A stretch of DNA of 12,419 nt from an uncultured Rubellimicrobium sp. GTDB taxonomy: Bacteria; Pseudomonadota; Alphaproteobacteria; Rhodobacterales; Rhodobacteraceae. Position 1 is the first letter of the stretch. Every line of letters begins with the position of its first letter. This document shows, piece after piece, positions 1 to 5,556 of the stretch. The notes below the pieces were generated by a model. That model worked only from the letters and a program-made list of their open reading frames with translations. It made no database searches and was not told the DNA's origin. The position numbers and the translations under genes were made by a program. The DNA is taken from the NCBI GenBank assembly GCA_902805995.1, contig CADCUU010000361.1:1-12419 (forward strand), read 5' to 3'.

Positions 1-1
1 G

Positions 2-859
2 CCGGTCCGCGACAACATAGCCTTCGGGCTGAAGGTGCGTCCGCGGACTGAACGCCCGGGGCGCAGCGTCATCGCTGCCAAGACGGACGAGTTGCTGGAG
101 TTTCTGCAGATCGCGCACTTGGGCGACCGTTATCCGGCGCAGCTCTCCGGCGGCCAGCGACAGCGCGTCGCACTGGGCCGAGCGCTGGCCATCGAGCCGA
201 AGATCCTACTCCTCGATGAGCCCTTCGGCGCTCTCGATGCGGCGATCCGGCGTGACCTGCGCCGTTGGCTGCGGGGCGTCCACGAGGCTACTGGTTCGAC
301 CACGATTTTTGTCACCCACGACCAGGAAGAGGCCTTCGAGCTGGCCGACCGGGTTGTGGTCATGGGCGAGGGGCAGATCGAGCAGATCGGACACCCTGAC
401 CAGATCCACGATCACCCTGCCTCACCCTTCGTTGCCCGGTTCATGGGAGCGACGGTCGAACTGCCTGTCGTTCTGGCCGCCGGGCGCGCCTCTGGAGTCG
501 GTCTGGACACATCACGCCTGTCTCGGCGCGTGGTGCCTGATAGCGCGGCTCGGATCTTCGTGCATCCCGCCGATCTGACGCCGGTGCCCGATCCGGACGG
601 GCCTTGGGAGGTGATCTCCATCACGAGCACGGGCGTGCAGCTTCGCCTTGTCCTCAGGGACCCAACCGGCCGCGAAATCCCTGCAGAGTTGCAACGTCGT
701 GCGTCGGAGGCCAAGGCCCTGAGCGTGGGCGCGAAGGTTCATCTGCGTCCCGAGGCGGGCACGGTGTTCTCCGAGCCGCGGGGCAGTTCTCCCGTGCAGT
801 CTGCCCTGAGCCCCGTTGCGACTCGGCCGAACATAGATCCGAAGGAGAAGATGCGATGA
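2..859 (+). CDS. cysA: Sulfate/thiosulfate ABC transporter ATP-binding protein CysA (5' end outside window)
   Basis: This is the cytoplasmic ATPase that drives sulfate/thiosulfate import through the CysT/CysW channel. The frame is open at the window edge and begins with VRDNIAFGLKVRP, a stretch that in CysA lies after the Q-loop. The Walker A region and about the first 90 residues are therefore missing, and an internal GTG at 35 is not the start. In the visible 285 residues the ABC signature LSGGQRQRVALGRALA starts near residue 48, Walker B plus D-loop ILLLDEPFGALD follows near 68, and the H-loop is in FVTHDQEEAFELADRV. A C-terminal part of about 140 residues corresponds to the TOBE-type regulatory region of CysA. 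The stop TGA (857-859) overlaps the ATG of sbp. Identity as a CysA-type ATPase is secure; sulfate specificity rests mostly on the three downstream partners. Gene order is unusual in placing cysA first. Confidence 0.93.
   Translation, partial: PVRDNIAFGLKVRPRTERPGRSVIAAKTDELLEFLQIAHLGDRYPAQLSGGQRQRVALGRALAIEPKILLLDEPFGALDAAIRRDLRRWLRGVHEATGSTTIFVTHDQEEAFELADRVVVMGEGQIEQIGHPDQIHDHPASPFVARFMGATVELPVVLAAGRASGVGLDTSRLSRRVVPDSAARIFVHPADLTPVPDPDGPWEVISITSTGVQLRLVLRDPTGREIPAELQRRASEAKALSVGAKVHLRPEAGTVFSEPRGSSPVQSALSPVATRPNIDPKEKMR
841..847 (+). promoter_or_regulatory. Ribosome binding site of sbp
   Basis: GAAGGAG lies inside the last codons of cysA, with 8 bases between it and the ATG at 856. It fixes the sbp start there, although the reading frame is open much further upstream (to 604) inside cysA. 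Confidence 0.7.
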
Positions 860-1857
860 CCATTCCAGCCTTCCGCGCCGCCGCTCTGGCGCTGATCGTC
901 TTGGCTCCCATGCCTGCACTGGCGCAGGACAAGCTCCTGAACGTGAGCTACGACATCGGCCGCGAAGTGTTCGAGGCCCTGAATCCTGCGTTTGCCGAGC
1001 ACTGGCAGGAGACGACCGGGCGCACGGTGACAATCGACATGTCGCATGGCGGCTCCTCGCGACAGGCCAGAGCCGTCCTGGAAGGGTTGGCAGCCGATGT
1101 TGTAACCTTCAACCAGGAGACCGATGTCGACGTGCTGGTCGAGGGCGGGCTGGTGGCCGAAGGCTGGCGCGACGCGCTGCCCAACGGCGCCTCACCCTTC
1201 TACTCGCTGCCGGCCTTTCTGGTGCGCGCCGGGAACCCGTTGAACATCGAGGACTGGGACGATCTCGCGCGGGAGGACGTCGCTCCCGTGTTCCCCAATC
1301 CCAAGACCAGCGGCAACGGACGCTACACCTACTTGGCGGCCTATGCCTATGCGCTCGAGACCAACGGGGGCGACCACGCCGCCGCGCAGGAGTTCGTGAA
1401 GACCATCATGTCCTCGGTTCCGGTCTTCGACACCGGCGGTCGGGCAGCGACGCAGACCTTTGCTGAACGCGAGATCGGCGACGTGCTGGTAACGTTTGAA
1501 GCCGAGACGGCGCAAATTGCCGAAGAATACGCCGCTCAAGGCTTGGAGCAGGTCACGCCCACGGTCAGCCTCTTCGCGGCCTTCCCCGTGGCCGTTGTGA
1601 CCGAGAATGCCGAGCGCAACGGCACAGCCGAGGTGGCCACCGCCTATCTCGAGTGGCTCTACTCGCCCGAGGCGCAGCGCATCATTGCTGAACACCACTA
1701 CCGCGTGAGCGATGAGGCGGTCGCGGCCGAGTTTTCCGAGAGTCAGCCGGAGGTGCGGCTCGTGACGGTCGACGAGGTCTTCGGCGGCTGGGACGCGGTC
1801 CGGACCGAGCATCTGGCCGACGGCGCCATCCTCGATCAGGTCTTCCTCAACCAATGA
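856..1857 (+). CDS. sbp: Periplasmic sulfate-binding protein Sbp
   Basis: A 333-residue periplasmic receptor that binds sulfate (perhaps thiosulfate) and delivers it to CysTW. The first 23 residues form a signal peptide: a short polar start, a hydrophobic core (AAALALIVLAP) and a cleavage site after ALA, before QDKLLNVSYD. The mature start KLLNVSYDIGREVFEALNP, the segment MSHGGSSRQARAVLEG, the stretch ADVVTFNQETDVDVL, FPNPKTSGNGRYTYLAA and the FDTGGRAATQTFAEREIGDVL region are all typical of Sbp/CysP proteins and contribute to the anion site. The start is set by ATGA overlap with cysA and a good ribosome site; the longer open frame upstream is not used because it would remove the signal peptide from the N-terminus. 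The stop overlaps the ATG of cysT. Sbp versus CysP (thiosulfate) cannot be settled by eye. Confidence 0.94.
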   Translation: MTIPAFRAAALALIVLAPMPALAQDKLLNVSYDIGREVFEALNPAFAEHWQETTGRTVTIDMSHGGSSRQARAVLEGLAADVVTFNQETDVDVLVEGGLVAEGWRDALPNGASPFYSLPAFLVRAGNPLNIEDWDDLAREDVAPVFPNPKTSGNGRYTYLAAYAYALETNGGDHAAAQEFVKTIMSSVPVFDTGGRAATQTFAEREIGDVLVTFEAETAQIAEEYAAQGLEQVTPTVSLFAAFPVAVVTENAERNGTAEVATAYLEWLYSPEAQRIIAEHHYRVSDEAVAAEFSESQPEVRLVTVDEVFGGWDAVRTEHLADGAILDQVFLNQ

Positions 1858-2702
1858 CGTCGACCGCGGCCCCCATCCGCGCCAAGCGCGTCCTGCCGGG
1901 GTTCACGCTGAGCCTCGGCACGACGCTGCTCTATCTGACCGTGATCGTGCTGATCCCGATCCTAGCGCTGATCCTGAAGGGTGCCGAGATTGGGCCGGAG
2001 CGGTTCTGGGCCATCGTCTCTGCCCCGCGGGCCCTCTCGGCCTTCCGGGTCACAATCACCGCTGCAGCGATCGCCACTGTGTTCAACGCGTTCTACGGGC
2101 TTCTCATGGCCTGGGTCCTGGTGCGCTACCAGTTCCCGGGCCGGCGCCTGCTGGATGCGCTGATGGACGTGCCCTTCGCGCTGCCCACCGCAGTTGCGGG
2201 ACTGGCGCTGACTGCGCTTTTCTCCGCCAACGGTTGGTTCGGCGCGCCTCTGGAAGCGGCAGGCATCCAGGTCGTCTATACGATGGCGGGCATTGTTCTG
2301 GCCATGACGTTCACCTCCGTCCCGTTTGTCGTGCGCACCGTCCAGCCGGTGCTGGAGGATCTCGACCCGGCGCTGGAGCAGGCCGCGGTGACACTGGGCG
2401 CGCCCCCCTGGACGGTGTTCGCCAGAGTCATCTTCCCGGCGATCCTGCCAGCCTTCCTGGCGGGCTGCACCATGGCCTTCGCGCGCTCGCTCGGCGAGTT
2501 CGGCGCCATTGTGTTTATCGCCGGCAACCTGCCCTTTGAGACGGAGATTGCCTCGCTTCTGGCCTTCATCCGGTTGGAGGAGTTCGACTACCTTGGAGCC
2601 GCCGCGATTGCCTTGGTCCTCCTGGCATTTGCGCTAGTGCTCCTGATGGTCTCCAGCCTGCTGCAAGGCTGGGCGGCACGTCACCGGGAGGCGACGAAGT
2701 GA
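1854..2702 (+). CDS. cysT: Sulfate ABC transporter permease CysT
   Basis: One of the two inner-membrane channel subunits of the sulfate importer. The 282 residues match the usual family length of about 275-290. Hydrophobic segments lie near residues 20-42, 62-90, 104-125, 140-160, 200-222 and 245-270, fitting a six-helix BPD-type permease. The cytoplasmic EAA loop that docks on CysA is clear near 175-196 (EQAAVTLGAPPWTVFARVIF), followed by ARSLGEFGAIVFIAGNLPFET, a characteristic CysT segment. The ATG overlaps the sbp stop by 4 bases (ATGA) and the TGA stop overlaps the GTG of cysW, so sbp, cysT and cysW should be translated from one message. Nothing looks broken. Confidence 0.95.
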   Translation: MTSTAAPIRAKRVLPGFTLSLGTTLLYLTVIVLIPILALILKGAEIGPERFWAIVSAPRALSAFRVTITAAAIATVFNAFYGLLMAWVLVRYQFPGRRLLDALMDVPFALPTAVAGLALTALFSANGWFGAPLEAAGIQVVYTMAGIVLAMTFTSVPFVVRTVQPVLEDLDPALEQAAVTLGAPPWTVFARVIFPAILPAFLAGCTMAFARSLGEFGAIVFIAGNLPFETEIASLLAFIRLEEFDYLGAAAIALVLLAFALVLLMVSSLLQGWAARHREATK

Positions 2703-3529
2703 CTGTTATGACCGCCGCGCCCCCTCAAGCGACAGGCAGCCGCGTCATGCCTCGTTTGCTCATCGGACTCGCTGTGGCCCTCACGGCGCTTCTGGTCGTG
2801 GCGCCGTTGGCGTTCATCTTCGCCCAGGCTTTCTCCCAAGGGTGGCGGGTCTATGCCGAGAACATCTCGCACCCCGATACGCTCCACGCGATCTGGCTGA
2901 CCTCGATCACCGCGATCATCGTCGTGCCGCTCAATGTCGCCTTTGGAGTCGCCGCCGCCTGGGCTGTGGCCAAGCACCGTTTCCCCGGACGCGGACTGCT
3001 GGTCACCATGATCGAGATCCCGTTCTCGGTCTCTCCCATCATCGCGGGGATCTGCTACCTGCTCCTCTATGGTCGACAGGGTCTCTTAGGGCCCTGGCTC
3101 CAGGACAATGACTTCCAGCTGATGTTCGCCCTGCCAGGGATCGTGCTGGTCACGATGTTTGTCACCTCGCCGTTTGTGGCTCGGGAGGTGCTTCCGCTCA
3201 TGCAGGCGCAAGGCTCGGAGCAGGAGCAGGCGGCCGTGACACTCGGGGCAAGCGGCTGGCAGATCTTCACCCGGGTTACGCTTCCCAACATCAAGTGGGC
3301 GCTGCTTTACGGGGCAGTGCTCTGCACCGCGCGCGCCGTTGGTGAGTTTGGCGGTGTGTCCGTGGTGTCGGGCAACATTCGGGGCCAAACCAACACTCTG
3401 CCTCTGCACGTGGAACTGCTGTTCAATGACCTGAACGCCGTGGGCGCCTTCGCCGCGGCCTCGACGCTCACCCTGATCGCGCTGATTGCGCTTGTGGTGA
3501 AAGCTGTCCTTGAAGGGCGAAAGGACTAG
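2699..3529 (+). CDS. cysW: Sulfate ABC transporter permease CysW
   Basis: The second membrane channel subunit, partner of CysT. It has 276 residues, normal for the family. Hydrophobic helices are visible near 18-43, 66-92, 102-124, 141-160, 201-222 and 247-268. The EAA loop is near 175-198 (EQEQAAVTLGASGWQIFTRV), and the segment ARAVGEFGGVSVVSG with the following IRGQTNTLPLHVELLFNDL is diagnostic for CysW. The GTG start at 2699 forms a GTGA overlap with the cysT stop; an in-frame ATG at 2708 would shorten the protein by only three residues and is the alternative. It is the last gene of the importer operon, as nothing coding follows for 484 bp. Confidence 0.94.
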   Translation: MTVMTAAPPQATGSRVMPRLLIGLAVALTALLVVAPLAFIFAQAFSQGWRVYAENISHPDTLHAIWLTSITAIIVVPLNVAFGVAAAWAVAKHRFPGRGLLVTMIEIPFSVSPIIAGICYLLLYGRQGLLGPWLQDNDFQLMFALPGIVLVTMFVTSPFVAREVLPLMQAQGSEQEQAAVTLGASGWQIFTRVTLPNIKWALLYGAVLCTARAVGEFGGVSVVSGNIRGQTNTLPLHVELLFNDLNAVGAFAAASTLTLIALIALVVKAVLEGRKD

Positions 3530-3665
3530 AGCAGGGGAACTCTGGATCCGATACTGCTGGTCCAAACTGGAACTCTGCTAGAACTAACCACCAAGAGACT
3601 GCGGGTACGATCCGTCTCCAAGCTGACCGAGCCGCCCCGCCTAGCGCACAGTCCACCTTGCTGAT

Positions 3666-3696
3666 CGGGCGAGGTTAGCCGGCCTGCCCGTCTTTC
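3666..3696 (+). terminator. Possible intrinsic terminator after cysW
   Basis: CGGGC, one unpaired G and AGG (3666-3674) pair with CCT and GCCCG (3683-3690) across an 8-base loop, followed by TCTTTC. This is a hairpin with a modest pyrimidine/T tail, 137 bases past the cysW stop. The tail is poor in T, so the call is weak. Confidence 0.3.
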
Positions 3697-3739
3697 AAGA
3701 TCGCTGCACATGGCTACCGATCTAGGCGGACCTTCTACT

Positions 3740-3787
3740 CAGAGGACAAACCAGGGTCCGCTTTGATCTCAGGGCCTTCCTCCTCTG
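3740..3787. repeat. Inverted repeat with 7-bp perfect arms
   Basis: CAGAGGA (3740-3746) and TCCTCTG (3781-3787) are perfect reverse complements separated by 34 bases. It could be a leftover of a small element, a long-loop hairpin or chance; the enclosed sequence codes for nothing recognisable. Confidence 0.25.
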
Positions 3788-3925
3788 AACGCTGCAACAC
3801 GGCCAATTTCTTGTCCGTGGGACTGCAGACTTTCGTGCCGGATTTGCCTTAAGCATCCTGCTCCCGGTGAACTGCTTCCTGCTGCCAGTGCCTCTGTAAA
3901 ATCAGCGTGTCTGACGGGGTCTGGC

Positions 3926-3972
3926 CAAAACCACGAGGTCGTTGTCGGAAACGCGTAGGTCTGTCGGTTTTG
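3926..3972 (+). promoter_or_regulatory. Direct repeat with 21-bp period, bracketed by an inverted repeat: candidate operator of the soxB operon
   Basis: AGGTCGTTGTCGG (3936-3948) is repeated as AGGTCTGTCGG (3957-3967): the AGGTC blocks start 21 bp apart, and each is followed by TGTCGG. CAAAACC (3926-3932) and GGTTTTG (3966-3972) form a perfect 7-bp inverted repeat around the pair. Direct repeats two helical turns apart are the usual target layout of AraC-family activators, and an AraC/GlxA-type regulator gene lies at the other end of the operon. TTGAAG (3970-3975) with GTATTT (3992-3997) is a possible but poor promoter right behind it, which would leave only about 10 bases of leader. Function is inferred. 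Confidence 0.35.
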
Positions 3973-4001
3973 AAGGTGTTACATGGGGTCTGTATTTCAA
4001 C

Positions 4002-4006
4002 AGGGG
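4002..4006 (+). promoter_or_regulatory. Ribosome binding site of soxB
   Basis: AGGGG lies 7 bases before the ATG at 4014. It supports the MKFSGWRVFREAL start over the in-frame TTG at 3942, which would add 24 residues not expected in SoxB and would run translation through the candidate operator. Confidence 0.5.
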
Positions 4007-4013
4007 TCCTCCC

Positions 4014-5264
4014 ATGAAGTTCTCCGGATGGCGGGTGTTCCGCGAGGCGTTGACAGGCCACCAAGGCTGGACAGCCAATTGGCGCAACCCAGATCCGAAG
4101 CCTGCCTATGATATCATCGTCGTGGGTGGTGGCGGGCACGGGCTGGCCACAGCCTTCTATCTCGCCAAGGAGTTCAAGCAGGCCTCGGTTGCTGTGCTCG
4201 AGAAGGGGTGGATCGGCGGCGGGAACGTCGGCCGCAATACCACCATCATCCGGTCGAACTATTTGCTCGACGGGAACGAGCCCTTCTACGAGTTCTCAAT
4301 GAAGCTCTGGGAAGGGCTGGAGCAGGACCTCAACTATAACGCGATGGTATCGCAGCGAGGCATCCTGAACCTGTTCCACACGGACGCGCAGCGCGACGCT
4401 TACACGCGGCGTGGCAACGCCATGCTCCTATTCGGAGCGGACGCTGAGCTTCTGGACCGTGAGCAAGTTCGGGCGATGTATCCGTTCCTGAACTTCGACC
4501 ACGCTCGCTTCCCTATCAAGGGTGGGCTCCTGCAGCGTCGGGGCGGCACAGCGCGACATGACGCCGTGGCCTGGGGCTATGCCCGCGGGGCCGACATGCG
4601 GGGCGTGGACATCATCCAGAACTGCGGCGTCACGGGGTTCCGGATCGAGAACGGGAAGGTACTCGGCGTCGAGACGACGCGCGGCTACATCGGCGCGAAG
4701 AAGGTCGGCGTGGCGGTCGCGGGCAACTCTTCCCGCGTGATGGCGGCGGCAGGAATGCGGCTGCCGATCGAGAGCCACGTGCTGCAGGCCTTTGTGTCGG
4801 AGGGGCTTAAGCCTGTGATTGACGGGGTGATGACCTTTGGAGCAGGGCACTTCTACGTCAGCCAGTCGGACAAAGGTGGCCTCGTCTTCGGCGGCGACAT
4901 CGACGGCTACAACTCCTACGCCCAGCGCGGGAACCTCCCCGTGATCGAGGACGTGGCGGAGGGTGGCATGGCGCTAATGCCCATGATCGGGCGGGCGCGG
5001 CTCCTGCGGACCTGGGGCGGGATCATGGACATGTCCATGGACGGCTCGCCCTTCATCGACCGAACGGGCGTCGAGGGGCTCTACTTCAACGGGGGCTGGT
5101 GCTACGGTGGCTTTAAGGCGACGCCAGCCTCAGGCTTCTGCTTTGCGCATCTCCTCGCAACCGATCGCCCGCACGATACCGCGACGGCCTACCGGCTCGA
5201 CCGCTTCCGGCGCGGCGCGATGATCGACGAGAAGGGCCAGGGCGCCCAGCCGAACCTCCATTGA
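4014..5264 (+). CDS. soxB: Sarcosine oxidase-type beta subunit SoxB
   Basis: Catalytic flavoprotein subunit of a heterotetrameric sarcosine-oxidase-type enzyme, which oxidises an N-methyl amine and passes electrons to covalent FMN and then O2. The 416 residues match the family. The start MKFSGWRVFREALTGHQGW is the usual SoxB N-terminus. The FAD-binding loop VVGGGGHGLATAFYLAKEF is at 36-54. GGTARHDAVAW (177-187) carries the histidine (H182) that aligns with the FMN-attachment histidine of the family. The C-terminal GWCYGGFKATPASG (361-374) contains the conserved lysine K368 near the flavin. Closest likeness is to alphaproteobacterial SoxB. It is first in soxBDAG, 10 bases ahead of soxD. All cofactor residues I can check are present, so it should be active; the natural substrate may differ from sarcosine, given the unusual delta subunit. 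Confidence 0.93.
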   Translation: MKFSGWRVFREALTGHQGWTANWRNPDPKPAYDIIVVGGGGHGLATAFYLAKEFKQASVAVLEKGWIGGGNVGRNTTIIRSNYLLDGNEPFYEFSMKLWEGLEQDLNYNAMVSQRGILNLFHTDAQRDAYTRRGNAMLLFGADAELLDREQVRAMYPFLNFDHARFPIKGGLLQRRGGTARHDAVAWGYARGADMRGVDIIQNCGVTGFRIENGKVLGVETTRGYIGAKKVGVAVAGNSSRVMAAAGMRLPIESHVLQAFVSEGLKPVIDGVMTFGAGHFYVSQSDKGGLVFGGDIDGYNSYAQRGNLPVIEDVAEGGMALMPMIGRARLLRTWGGIMDMSMDGSPFIDRTGVEGLYFNGGWCYGGFKATPASGFCFAHLLATDRPHDTATAYRLDRFRRGAMIDEKGQGAQPNLH

Positions 5265-5274
5265 GATTGATCCC

Positions 5275-5556
5275 ATGCTGATTCCGCACCCCCTTCTTGG
5301 CCCTCGCGATGCGCAGGAGTTCACTTATCTGGGCGACGCCGCGCTGATCGACCGGCCCGATGGGCTGACCGAGCCCGAGAAGTTCCACGATTACGCTTAC
5401 CTCCGCGACAACCCTGCTGGGGTGCATCGGGAGCTGTGGTTCCACGAGCAAGGCGACCGATCCTGGCTCGTGGTCACGCGCAACACGGTCACGCACGAGA
5501 TCCTGGGGGCGGAGCTCGCCCGCAACTACGCCCGCGGGCGGGGGAGGTCGAAGTGA
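5275..5556 (+). CDS. soxD: Sarcosine oxidase-type delta subunit SoxD, lacking the zinc cysteines
   Basis: Small (93 residues) structural subunit of the SoxBDAG complex. Family features are the MLIP start with GPRDAQEFTYLGDA, LRDNPAGVHRELWFHEQG (43-60) and the VVTRNTVTHEI block (66-76). In characterised tetrameric sarcosine oxidases delta binds one zinc through CPxCG near the N-terminus and a histidine and cysteine in a W-x-HxxGC motif. Here the first motif reads HPLLG (residues 5-9) and the second HEQGD (57-61), so both N-terminal cysteines and the third cysteine are gone; only H57 and possibly the new H5 remain. The rest is well kept, which argues for a divergent lineage rather than decay. 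The ribosome site is weak (GAGA at about 5263-5266), and coupling to soxB is likely. The stop overlaps the GTG of soxA. Confidence 0.88.
   Translation: MLIPHPLLGPRDAQEFTYLGDAALIDRPDGLTEPEKFHDYAYLRDNPAGVHRELWFHEQGDRSWLVVTRNTVTHEILGAELARNYARGRGRSK
5541..5547 (+). promoter_or_regulatory. Ribosome binding site of soxA
   Basis: GGGGAGG lies inside the end of soxD, 5 bases before the GTG at 5553. It decides the soxA start: the frame is open back to 5436, but that upstream part is an alternate frame of soxD, and the internal ATG at 5625 has no ribosome site. Confidence 0.6.

Larger units (their letters stand above)
3530..4013 (+). other. Gene-free stretch between cysW and soxB
   Basis: No reading frame here has a family resemblance, a ribosome site or codon use like its neighbours; small frames on both strands look like chance. 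The stretch holds a possible terminator (3666-3696), a 7-bp inverted repeat (3740-3746 with 3781-3787), a short direct repeat GGAACTCTG (3536-3544 and 3569-3577), and a repeat cluster close to soxB (3926-3972). Its base composition is visibly less GC-rich than the flanking genes. I see no glycine-riboswitch or other known leader structure. The best -10-like hexamer is TAAAAT at 3897-3902, without a convincing -35. Confidence 0.75.

Noticed and set aside
604..855. N-terminal extension of Sbp
   Set aside because: It overlaps cysA in another frame and would bury the signal peptide; the ATG at 856 has its own ribosome site.
35..859. GTG at 35 as the true start of the ATPase gene
   Set aside because: The frame is open to the window edge and continues family sequence (VRDNIAFGLKV) upstream, and the Walker A half would be missing.
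1192..1854. Minus-strand frame of 220 residues inside sbp
   Set aside because: Antisense to a clear Sbp protein; composition is that of a shadow frame.
3942..4013. TTG-start extension of SoxB by 24 residues
   Set aside because: No ribosome site, TTG start, and SoxB proteins begin at the MKFSGWRVF-type N-terminus; it also runs through the candidate operator.
3850..4013. Glycine riboswitch in front of soxB
   Set aside because: Considered because the pathway yields glycine, but the characteristic conserved cores and tandem fold are not visible.
3849..4139. Small minus-strand frame (96 residues) before and into soxB
   Set aside because: Overlaps soxB antisense, no likeness to a known protein, no ribosome site seen.
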